Positions 1 through 5,746 of a stretch of 12,888 bases of DNA are shown here, piece after piece. The translations under genes and the position numbers were made by a program. This stretch comes from DASYHS01 sp035998295 (GTDB lineage Bacteria; Pseudomonadota; Alphaproteobacteria; Azospirillales; Azospirillaceae). Position 1 is the first letter of the stretch. Every line of letters begins with the position of its first letter. The notes below the pieces were generated by a model. The model was not told where the DNA came from, did not search any database, and saw nothing but the letters and a program-made list of their open reading frames with translations. The stretch covers positions 1 through 12,888 of the forward strand of contig NZ_DASYHS010000189.1 of NCBI RefSeq assembly GCF_035998295.1. Reading direction: 5' to 3'.

Positions 1-15
1 GGAGGCGGTGCCTCC
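1..15. repeat. Perfect 6-bp inverted repeat at left edge
   Basis: GGAGGC and GCCTCC are separated by GGT, which gives a perfect hairpin at the very start of the window. No T-run follows on the plus strand, so it does not look like an intrinsic terminator. It may be part of a longer structure cut by the window edge. Its role is unknown. Confidence 0.3.
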
Positions 16-57
16 GAGGGTGCGGGTGCGGGAACGGGCCACGGCGACAACGTACTC

Positions 58-87
58 TTGGGGACAGGGTGAGTCGTGTGTGTTAAT
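58..87 (+). promoter_or_regulatory. Possible weak promoter upstream of aroK
   Basis: TTGGGG (58-63) and GTTAAT (82-87) are 18 bp apart, and the -10 element lies in a small AT-rich patch upstream of aroK. The -35 matches the consensus only in TTG and the -10 matches 4 of 6. This is the best promoter candidate seen for the aroK-aroB-CNNM operon, but it is weak. Confidence 0.25.
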
Positions 88-169
88 TAGCACCATGGCC
101 ATTTTTGGGCAGCAACCACAAGCCCCATGGCGGCCCGATGCGAGAACGATACCGGAAACGACACCGGAC

Positions 170-769
170 ATGACGGATTCCCGATACCAGCTCCGCCCGG
201 CCTCCCGGTCCGGACCGCCGGCCGTCGCGCCGCCGCGGACGGTGGTGCTGATCGGCCTGATGGGGGCGGGCAAGACCAGCATCGGACGCCGGCTGGCGAC
301 GCGCCTCGGCCTGCCGTTCCGCGACGCCGACCACGAGATCGAGGCGGCGGCCGGCTGCACGATCCCGGAGTTCTTCGCGCGCTACGGCGAGGCCGAGTTC
401 AGGGCCGGCGAGCGCCGCGTCATCGCCCGCCTGCTGACGGAGGAGCCGGTGCATGTCCTGGCGACCGGCGGCGGCGCCTACATGGACCCGCAGACCCGAG
501 AGCTGATCCGGGACCACGGCATCTCGATCTGGCTGAAGGCGGAGCTGGACGTCCTGGTCGCGCGCACCGGCCGGCGCAACAACCGGCCGCTGCTGAGGCA
601 GGGCAACCCGAAGGACATCCTGGCCCGGCTGATCGAGACGCGCTATCCCGTCTATGCCGGCGCGGACGTCACGGTCGCCACCGACGACGCGCCGCTGGCC
701 GAATCGACGGGGCGCGTGCTGGCGGCGCTGAAGGCCTATCTGGCGCGCCAACCGGAAGGGACGCGATGA
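170..769 (+). CDS. aroK: Shikimate kinase
   Basis: Cytoplasmic kinase that phosphorylates shikimate at the 3-hydroxyl with ATP, the fifth step of the shikimate pathway to aromatic amino acids. The 199-residue protein shows the P-loop GLMGAGKTS (29-37), the DAD shikimate-binding motif (D54), FR of the shikimate pocket (R78), the GGG substrate loop (100-102), the Arg-rich lid (about 133-144, NNRPLL) and ETRYPVY (R158). The core matches the usual length of about 170, with some 20 extra residues at the N-terminus. I chose the ATG at 170. An in-frame ATG at 95 exists, but the codons between 95 and 169 (ATT, TTT, CAA, CCA, AGA, ATA) lack the GC-rich third positions seen throughout the gene, so they look non-coding. 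The ribosome binding site is weak. The stop overlaps the aroB start as ATGA, implying translational coupling. The family call is firm; the exact start is less so. Confidence 0.95.
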   Translation: MTDSRYQLRPASRSGPPAVAPPRTVVLIGLMGAGKTSIGRRLATRLGLPFRDADHEIEAAAGCTIPEFFARYGEAEFRAGERRVIARLLTEEPVHVLATGGGAYMDPQTRELIRDHGISIWLKAELDVLVARTGRRNNRPLLRQGNPKDILARLIETRYPVYAGADVTVATDDAPLAESTGRVLAALKAYLARQPEGTR

Positions 770-1881
770 CTGACACCGTCCGGGTCGAGCTCGGCCCGCG
801 CAGCTACGACATCCTGATCGGACCCGGCCTGATCGCGCGGGCCGGCGGCATCCTGGCCGGCGCCCTGCCCGGCCGCCGGATCGTGCCCGTGACCGACGAG
901 GCGGTCGCCCGGTTCCACCTCGAGCCCCTGCTCCGGGGGCTGCGCGACGCGGGCGTGACCCCGCAGGGCGAGCCGGTCGTCCTGCCGGCCGGCGAGCGGA
1001 CGAAGAGCTTCGCGCAGTTCGAGAACCTGCTGGAGGAGCTGCTGGGCCGCGGCATCGACCGCTCGACGCTGCTGCTGGCGCTGGGCGGCGGCGTGGTCGG
1101 GGACCTGGCGGGGTTCGCGGCCGCCACGGCGCTGCGCGGCATCGACTTCGTCCAGGTGCCTACGACGCTGCTGTCCCAGGTCGACAGCTCGGTCGGCGGC
1201 AAGACCGGCATCAACAGCCGCCACGGCAAGAACCTCGTCGGCGCCTTCCACCAGCCGCGGCTTGTGCTGGCGGACACCGCCGCCCTCGACACCCTGCCCC
1301 CGCGCGAGCTGCTCGCGGGCTACGCCGAGGTCGTGAAGTACGGCCTGATCGACGATCCCGCCTTCTTCGGCTGGCTGGAGGACAACGGGCGGCACCTGAT
1401 CGACGGGGACGCCGCGGCCCGGACGGCGGCGATCCGCGCGAGCTGCGCGGCCAAGGCCCGGATCGTCGGCGCGGACGAGCGCGAATCGGCGGAGCGCGCG
1501 CTGCTGAACCTCGGCCACACCTTCGGCCATGCCCTGGAGGCGGCGGCCGGCTACGACGGCACGCTGCTGCACGGCGAGGCGGTGGCGATCGGCATGGTGC
1601 TGGCGTTCCGCCTGTCGGCGCGCCTCGGGCTGTGCGCCGCCGAGGACGAGGCCCGCGTCGCGCGCCACCTCCGCTCGGTCGGGCTGCCCCACCGGCTCGC
1701 CGACGTGCCGGAGGCGATGCGCGTCCCGGAGGAGCTGCTGGCCCATATGGGCAAGGACAAGAAGACGCGGCAGGGCAGCCTCACCTTCGTGCTGGCCCGC
1801 GGCATCGGCCGCAGCTTCGTCGCCAAGGACGTCGATCCCGAGGCGGTGCTCCGGATGCTTCGCGACGGCGACCCGGCTTGA
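766..1881 (+). CDS. aroB: 3-dehydroquinate synthase
   Basis: Second step of the shikimate pathway: NAD- and divalent-metal-dependent cyclisation of DAHP to 3-dehydroquinate in the cytoplasm. The 371-residue product has the normal family length and all the hallmarks: PAGERTKS (75-81), the dinucleotide-binding LALGGGVVGDLAGF (104-117), VPTTLLSQVDSSVGGKTGIN (131-150), GKNLVGAFHQP (154-164), EVVKYG (188-193), LNLGHTFGHA (247-256) and LHGEAVAIGM (268-277). Expected metal ligands E188, H251 and H269 are present. The ATG overlaps the aroK stop by four bases, and GGAAGGGA (754-761) gives a good ribosome binding site. aroK and aroB are commonly paired, here as the first two genes of a probable three-gene operon. 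Nothing looks damaged. Confidence 0.97.
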   Translation: MTDTVRVELGPRSYDILIGPGLIARAGGILAGALPGRRIVPVTDEAVARFHLEPLLRGLRDAGVTPQGEPVVLPAGERTKSFAQFENLLEELLGRGIDRSTLLLALGGGVVGDLAGFAAATALRGIDFVQVPTTLLSQVDSSVGGKTGINSRHGKNLVGAFHQPRLVLADTAALDTLPPRELLAGYAEVVKYGLIDDPAFFGWLEDNGRHLIDGDAAARTAAIRASCAAKARIVGADERESAERALLNLGHTFGHALEAAAGYDGTLLHGEAVAIGMVLAFRLSARLGLCAAEDEARVARHLRSVGLPHRLADVPEAMRVPEELLAHMGKDKKTRQGSLTFVLARGIGRSFVAKDVDPEAVLRMLRDGDPA

Positions 1882-1906
1882 GCGCGGGCCGGAAGGGACG
1901 ACGGGC

Positions 1907-3217
1907 ATGGACGTGACACTCTGGATCACCGGCGCGGCAATCCTCGTGCTGCTGGTCCTCTCGGCCTTCTTCTCCGGCTCGGAGACGGCGCTGACCGCGG
2001 CGTCGCGGGCCAGGATGCACGCGCTGGAGAGCGAGGGGAACCGCCGCGCCACGATCGTGAACCGCCTGCGCGAGCGCAAGGAGAGGCTGATCGGGGCGAT
2101 CCTGCTCGGCAACAACCTCGTCAACATCCTGGCCTCGGCGCTCGCGACCAGCGCGCTGATCCGGCTGGTCGGCGACGCCGGCATCGCCTACGCGACGATC
2201 GTGATGACGCTGCTGGTCCTGATCTTCTCGGAGGTCCTGCCGAAGACCTACGCGCTGCACCACGCCGACAAGGCGGCGCTGGGCGTGGCGCCGGCGGTCC
2301 GCCTGCTGGTCGCGCTGCTGGCGCCGGCGACCGGCTTCATCACCTGGATCGTCGGCGCGGTGCTGCGCCTGTTCGGGACCGACATGCGCGAGGTCGCCTT
2401 CGCCTCGACCATCGACGAGCTGCGCGGCGCGATCGAGCTGCACCGGGGCGTGCCCGAGCAGGAGGAGGAGGAGGTCCGCCACGAGCGCGCGATGCTGCGC
2501 TCGATCCTGGACCTCGCCGACGTCGAGGTCATGGAGATCATGACCCACCGCCGCAACCTCGTGATGATCGACGCCGGCCAGCCCGCCTCGCGCATCGTCC
2601 AGGAGATCCTGGACAGCCCGTTCACCCGCATCCCACTGTGGCAGGGGGAGGCCGACAACATCGTCGGCGTGCTGCACGCCAAGGCGCTGCTGCGGGCCGT
2701 GCGCGGCCACCAGGGCGACCTCGACACCCTGGACATCCTGTCGATCGCGGCCCAGCCCTGGTTCATCCCCGACACCACGACCCTGTTCGACCAGCTCCAG
2801 GCGTTCCGGCAGCGGCGCGAGCACTTCGCCCTCGTCGTCGACGAGTACGGCTCGCTGATGGGGGTCGTGACCCTGGAGGACATCCTGGAGGAGATTGTCG
2901 GCGACATCACCGACGAGATCGACGTCGCGGTCGCCGGCGTCCGGCCGCAGCCGAACGGCAGCTACGTCGTCGACGGCTGGGTGACGCTGCGCGACCTCAA
3001 CCGCGAATACGAATGGCGCCTGCCCGACGACCGGGCCTCCACGATCGCCGGCCTCGTCCTGTACGAGGCCAGGCGGATACCGGAGGTCGGCCAGACCTTC
3101 AGCTTTTACGGCTTCCGGTTCGAGATCCTGCGCCGCCAGCGCCACCAGATCACGGCGCTGCGCGTGACGCCCCCGCCGGAGCTGCGCCGCCCCCTGCCAC
3201 CGCGCCGCGCCGAGTAG
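1907..3217 (+). CDS. CNNM/DUF21-CBS-CorC/HlyC family membrane protein
   Basis: Inner-membrane protein of the bacterial CNNM family, often annotated as hemolysin C or CorC-type; family members are linked to Mg2+/divalent-cation or Na+ transport. The 436-residue protein starts with an N-terminal DUF21 domain (about 1-160): hydrophobic segments at about 5-23, 62-86, 93-113 and 127-155, with FFSGSETALTA (21-31) and NNLVNI (69-74). An acidic linker EQEEEE (184-189) follows. A tandem CBS pair covers about 208-335, with VMEIMTHR (208-215), FTRIPLW (239-245) and VVDEYGSLMGVVTLEDILEE (310-329). A C-terminal CorC/HlyC domain covers about 345-420. The gene starts 25 bp after aroB behind GGAAGG (1891-1896), so it is probably co-transcribed with aroK and aroB, although its function is unrelated. 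The transported ion cannot be told from the sequence. Confidence 0.93.
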   Translation: MDVTLWITGAAILVLLVLSAFFSGSETALTAASRARMHALESEGNRRATIVNRLRERKERLIGAILLGNNLVNILASALATSALIRLVGDAGIAYATIVMTLLVLIFSEVLPKTYALHHADKAALGVAPAVRLLVALLAPATGFITWIVGAVLRLFGTDMREVAFASTIDELRGAIELHRGVPEQEEEEVRHERAMLRSILDLADVEVMEIMTHRRNLVMIDAGQPASRIVQEILDSPFTRIPLWQGEADNIVGVLHAKALLRAVRGHQGDLDTLDILSIAAQPWFIPDTTTLFDQLQAFRQRREHFALVVDEYGSLMGVVTLEDILEEIVGDITDEIDVAVAGVRPQPNGSYVVDGWVTLRDLNREYEWRLPDDRASTIAGLVLYEARRIPEVGQTFSFYGFRFEILRRQRHQITALRVTPPPELRRPLPPRRAE

Positions 3218-3263
3218 GCCCGGCGGCGCAGCCCTGCCCTGCAACCGCGTCCGGCGCCCGGCC

Positions 3264-3292
3264 TTGACCCGCCGGGAACCCCTGCCGATACT
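3264..3292 (+). promoter_or_regulatory. Sigma70-type promoter for the DUF2889 gene
   Basis: TTGACC (3264-3269) and GATACT (3287-3292) are separated by exactly 17 bp, close to the alphaproteobacterial housekeeping consensus. Transcription would start near 3299 and leave a leader of about 28 nt before the ATG at 3327. This suggests the DUF2889 gene is a separate transcription unit rather than a fourth member of the aroK operon. Confidence 0.55.
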
Positions 3293-3326
3293 CCGCGCTG
3301 CCCCGACACGTCACTTTCCGGTCCCC

Positions 3327-3908
3327 ATGCCGCTTTCCGAGCCGGCGGCGCGCGAGCCGCTCCACACCCGAACCGTGACCTGCAACGGCTACCGCCGTTC
3401 CGACGGCCTCTGGGACATCGAGGGGCACATCACGGACGTCAAGACCTACGCCTTCGACAACGACTGGCGCGGCACCGTCCAGCCCGGCGACCCCGTCCAC
3501 GACATGTGGATCCGCCTGACGCTGACGGACGACTTCCTGGTCACGGCCGTCGAGGCGGTGACGGACAAGAGCCCGTTCGAGGTGTGCGGCGGCATCACCG
3601 GCAACTTCCAGCGCCTGGTCGGCCTCAAGGTCGCGCCGGGCTGGACGCGCAAGGTGCGCGAGCTGCTGGGCGGCGCCGAGGGATGCACGCACCTGGTCGA
3701 GCTGCTCGGCCCGGTCGCCACCACGGCGTTCCAGACGATCTATCCGGCACGGGCGCGCGAGCGGAACCGGCGCCAGGAGGCCGGCCCGCCCAGCAACGAG
3801 CGGCCACGGCTGCTGGACAGCTGCCATGCGTTCCGCAGCGACGGCGAGGCCGTGCGCAGGCTCTGGCCGGCCCACTACACCGGCCCGGCGCCCAGGCACG
3901 AGGGCTGA
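3327..3908 (+). CDS. DUF2889 domain protein
   Basis: Member of the DUF2889 family, for which I know no firm biochemical function. The 193-residue soluble protein shows the family pattern: LHTRTVTCNGYRRSDGLWDI (12-31), KTYAFDN (39-45), a central HDMWIRL (58-64), GCTHLVELLGPVATTAFQTI (119-138) and the C-terminal DSCHAFRSDGE (165-175) followed by RLWP. The conserved Cys/His residues in GCTH (C120, H122) and DSCH (C166, H167) could bind a metal, but that is inference. An earlier in-frame TTG at 3264 lies inside the promoter, so the ATG at 3327 is preferred; it also matches where family members typically begin. No clear Shine-Dalgarno precedes it. It is convergent with the RHH gene. Confidence 0.85.
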   Translation: MPLSEPAAREPLHTRTVTCNGYRRSDGLWDIEGHITDVKTYAFDNDWRGTVQPGDPVHDMWIRLTLTDDFLVTAVEAVTDKSPFEVCGGITGNFQRLVGLKVAPGWTRKVRELLGGAEGCTHLVELLGPVATTAFQTIYPARARERNRRQEAGPPSNERPRLLDSCHAFRSDGEAVRRLWPAHYTGPAPRHEG

Positions 3909-3909
3909 G

Positions 3910-3941
3910 GGGCGCGGCCGGAACGAGACCGGCCGGCGCCC
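3910..3941. terminator. GC-rich stem-loop between convergent genes, possible terminator
   Basis: Left arm GGGCGC-GGCCGG (3910-3921) pairs with CCGGCC-G-GCGCCC (3929-3941), leaving one bulged G and a 7-nt loop (AACGAGA). It begins one base after the DUF2889 stop and lies between two convergent genes, as expected for a shared terminator. There is no T-run on either strand, so intrinsic termination is uncertain. Confidence 0.45.
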
Positions 3942-3976
3942 TGCCCAACCAGCCGGGGCCGGTCGGCCCTGCCCGA

Positions 3977-4408
3977 TCAGTCGAGGGCGATCGGCGGCAT
4001 CAGCCGCTCGACGTGCTGGACGAGCTGGCGCGACCGCACGCGGCTGCGGCGCGGCAGCTCGGTGACGCGGTCGTCGCCGCCGCGGTTGAACGGCGTGCCC
4101 TGGAAGGGCCGGCCGGCACCGTGGTTGGCGCGCACATGCCCCTCTTCCGTGGCGGCCGCCTGGTAATAGGCCATCAGGAAGACCCGGATCGCCGCCGTGA
4201 GCGACGAGTTCGGGGCCTTGCGTTCGTTGATTTCCGTGCACAGGGCGTGAATGCTCACGCGCTCGCGGCGGCAGATGTCGTAGAGAGCGTTCCACATCTC
4301 CGGCTCCAGCCGCATGCTCGTGCGGTGGCCAGCCACCGTCACGTTGCGGCTGACCAGCGTGCTCTTACCGTCGATGGAACCCGGGCTGCTGAGCGAATCG
4401 TCTGACAT
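3977..4408 (-). CDS. Ribbon-helix-helix (RHH_4-type) DNA-binding protein
   Basis: Probable small DNA-binding regulator with a ribbon-helix-helix fold. In the 143-residue product, the domain covers about residues 18-85: the beta strand and turn GHRTSMRLEPEMWNAL (27-42), helix A, the turn RRERVSIHALCTEIN (47-61), helix B, and SSLTAAIRVFLMAYY (68-82). This matches my recollection of the RHH_4 family (GHRTSxRLEpxfW). The tail (about 90-143) is Arg-rich and probably flexible. I chose the ATG at 4408, preceded by AGAAGG about 10 nt upstream; a GTG start at 4435 would add nine residues and cannot be excluded. The upstream region (4409-4664) is lower in GC and contains repeated TTGCA/TGCAA words that could be its own operators. 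Targets are unknown. It is convergent with the DUF2889 gene. Confidence 0.8.
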   Translation of the reverse strand: MSDDSLSSPGSIDGKSTLVSRNVTVAGHRTSMRLEPEMWNALYDICRRERVSIHALCTEINERKAPNSSLTAAIRVFLMAYYQAAATEEGHVRANHGAGRPFQGTPFNRGGDDRVTELPRRSRVRSRQLVQHVERLMPPIALD

Positions 4409-4664
4409 GCGGCGATAACCTTCTGCGGAGCACACGCAATCCCTGGGCGATAAAGCTGTAATTTAGTTATCACGTCCGGGTTGCATGCGGTTGCGCTAAG
4501 GAGATCCTACGCAATTCGGGAGCAAATTCAACCACATTGGTATGCGCAAAACATGTCTCGACAGACGCAATGCAGACGTATGGGTTGCAGTTGTACTGCA
4601 ATCCATGTCCGGGACCCTCGCTTTCATCGTATGATTGCTTGGCGGGCGCGAAACAGCGGCGGTT
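4409..4664. other. Lower-GC intergenic region between the RHH gene and bolA
   Basis: About 256 bp with no supported gene. Base composition is clearly less GC-rich than in the flanking genes (for example ATAAAGCTGTAATTTAGTTAT, as 4450-4470 with a leading base). The region must carry the minus-strand promoter of the RHH gene, but I cannot assign -35 and -10 elements with confidence. Reading frames crossing it on the plus strand run antisense into bolA and have no family features. Confidence 0.5.
4478..4606. repeat. Cluster of GGGTTGCA/TGCAATCC words with an 11-bp inverted repeat
   Basis: The direct word GGGTTGCA occurs at 4478-4485 and 4583-4590 (within TGGGTTGCAG), with a near copy GCGGTTGCG at 4487-4495. 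The strongest structure is ATGGGTTGCAG (4580-4590) and CTGCAATCCAT (4596-4606) around the loop TTGTA: 11 pairs, one of them G-T. CGCAATCCC at 4435-4443 carries the same half-site in the opposite sense, at the start of the RHH gene. It may be an operator array, or a weak bolA terminator on the minus strand, which would lack a U-tract. Confidence 0.4.
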
Positions 4665-4937
4665 TCAGGCGTCTTCGCCGGGGGTCAGGGTGCGCAGGGC
4701 GAGGGCGTGGACGCGGTCCTTCAGCTCCTCCGCCAGCACGGCGTTGACCATGCGGTGGCGCTCCACCCGGCCGCGCCCGGCGAACCGGTCCGACACCACC
4801 GTGACCCGGAAATGGCTTTCCCCACGCGGGTCGTGGCCGGCATGGCCGGCGTGGCGGTGCGACTCGTCCTCGACCTCGAGCCGGGTCGGCGCGAGGGCCT
4901 CGGTCAGCTTGGCGCGGATGCGCGTCGCGATCTCCAT
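4665..4937 (-). CDS. bolA: BolA family protein
   Basis: Small cytoplasmic BolA-family protein. Relatives bind Fe-S clusters together with monothiol glutaredoxins and act in iron-sulfur handling or as stress-linked regulators. The 90-residue product has the normal length. It shows N-terminal helix residues IRAKLTEALAPTRLEVEDES (7-26), a His-rich loop SHRHAGHAGHD (26-36), HFRVTVVSDRFAGRGRVERH (42-61) and the family C-terminal signature LKDRVHALALRTLTPGE (72-88); H77 is the nearly invariant C-terminal His. The extra histidines in the loop resemble the type with a variable-loop His ligand, which is inference. The start at 4937 has AGAAAGG upstream. It is divergent from the J-domain/cobS/cobT operon. 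No glutaredoxin gene is visible here. Confidence 0.92.
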   Translation of the reverse strand: MEIATRIRAKLTEALAPTRLEVEDESHRHAGHAGHDPRGESHFRVTVVSDRFAGRGRVERHRMVNAVLAEELKDRVHALALRTLTPGEDA

Positions 4938-4994
4938 GGCGCCTTTCTCCTGGCTGTCGGGGTGGCGGCCGGGCTGGCGGCCAAGTGGCGGTGG

Positions 4995-5042
4995 GGGCCC
5001 GAACGGGCCCGGAGGGTGCTGCCGGGGCCGGCACCGTGTCAA
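4995..5042 (-). promoter_or_regulatory. Possible bolA promoter -35 and 5' leader hairpin
   Basis: On the minus strand a perfect TTGACA lies at 5042-5037, but the -10 position 17 bp downstream (5019-5014) reads GCACCC, so the promoter is weak by consensus. Just downstream, GGGCCC-GAAC-GGGCCC (4995-5010) forms a short perfect hairpin that would sit in the bolA leader. Either element may be chance in such GC-rich DNA. Confidence 0.25.
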
Positions 5043-5103
5043 GATGCCCTGACGTAACCGCTGGGATGCCCGATTCGCGGGCGGAATCCCCGACGGGGGG
5101 TGC

Positions 5104-5132
5104 TTGCCAGAAGCGGATGGGCCGACCATAAT
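5104..5132 (+). promoter_or_regulatory. Promoter of the J-domain/cobS/cobT operon
   Basis: TTGCCA (5104-5109), 17-bp spacer, CATAAT (5127-5132): one of the best promoters in the window. The expected transcription start (6-7 nt after the -10) falls at or beside the ATG at 5139, with only TTTTGCG between, so there is no room for a Shine-Dalgarno. The transcript may be leaderless. Confidence 0.6.
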
Positions 5133-5138
5133 TTTGCG

Positions 5139-5714
5139 ATGCATAAGAACCGCGTCCGTACGTCCTCCCGGTACCAGCCAGAACCGCCGCCGGCGCCTCG
5201 CGCCTGCGACGTGCCGAGCTGCGACTGTGCGGGCGAGTACCGGGCGCCCAAGGCGCGCGACCGCCTCAACGACTACTTCTGGTTCTGCCTCGACCACGTC
5301 CGCGAGTACAACAAGGCGTGGGACTTCTACGCCGGCATGTCGGAAGGGGAGATCGAGCGGCACCTGCGCTACGACACGTCGTGGCAACGCCCGACCTGGC
5401 CCATGGGCAACTGGCGCGTGCGCGAGAACGCGCTCCGCGACGAGGCCCTGCGCGGCTACCGCTTCGGCGACGCCGGGCAGCGGGCGCGCGCCGAGGAGGA
5501 GGCCGCCCGCCGGCCACCCCGGACGGAGGAGGACGCCGCACTCGAGACGCTCGACCTCCAGGCGCCGGTGGACTTCGTGCGGATAAAGGCCAGATACAGG
5601 GAGCTGGTCAAACTCCACCATCCCGACGCGAACGGCGGCGACAAGCAGGCCGAGGAGCGGTTGAAGCTGATCAACCAGGCCTACAACGCGCTCAAGGCCG
5701 CCTACGGCCCCTGA
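5139..5714 (+). CDS. J-domain (DnaJ-like) protein with Cys-rich N-terminus
   Basis: Probable DnaK co-chaperone with a C-terminal J domain, not a full-length DnaJ: there is no Gly/Phe region or zinc-finger core. The 191-residue protein ends in the J domain (about 143-190), with YRELVKLHHPDANGG (153-167; HPD at 161-163, needed to stimulate Hsp70 ATPase) and LKLINQAYNALKAAYGP (175-191). The N-terminal part (about 21-95) has C23, C28, C30, C50 and H53, and aromatic-rich NDYFWFCLDHVREYNKAWDFY (44-64, reported here in two parts: NDYFWFCLDH and VREYNKAWDFY). These Cys/His residues could bind a metal (inference). A charged linker (about 95-142) joins the parts. Other alphaproteobacterial relatives share this layout and lie next to cobS/cobT. 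It starts 7 nt after a strong -10 element; cobS follows after 32 bp. The link to cobaltochelatase is contextual. Confidence 0.88.
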   Translation: MHKNRVRTSSRYQPEPPPAPRACDVPSCDCAGEYRAPKARDRLNDYFWFCLDHVREYNKAWDFYAGMSEGEIERHLRYDTSWQRPTWPMGNWRVRENALRDEALRGYRFGDAGQRARAEEEAARRPPRTEEDAALETLDLQAPVDFVRIKARYRELVKLHHPDANGGDKQAEERLKLINQAYNALKAAYGP

Positions 5715-5746
5715 ACCACAGCAGACAACGAGAACAACGGAACGCC

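Noticed and set aside
736..2184. Long minus-strand reading frame opposite aroB
   Set aside because: Antisense to a gene with every aroB motif; Arg/Ala/Gly-rich product with no recognisable domain, typical of GC-rich DNA.
1781..3244. Long minus-strand reading frame opposite the CNNM/CBS gene
   Set aside because: A shadow of the real gene; rich in Q, R, D and G and without family motifs.
4580..4606. Inverted repeat considered as an intrinsic bolA terminator
   Set aside because: No U-tract follows on the minus strand, so an operator or simple hairpin is as likely.
4481..5057. Plus-strand reading frames across the low-GC gap and bolA
   Set aside because: They run antisense to bolA, lack ribosome binding sites and domains, and the bolA call is firm.
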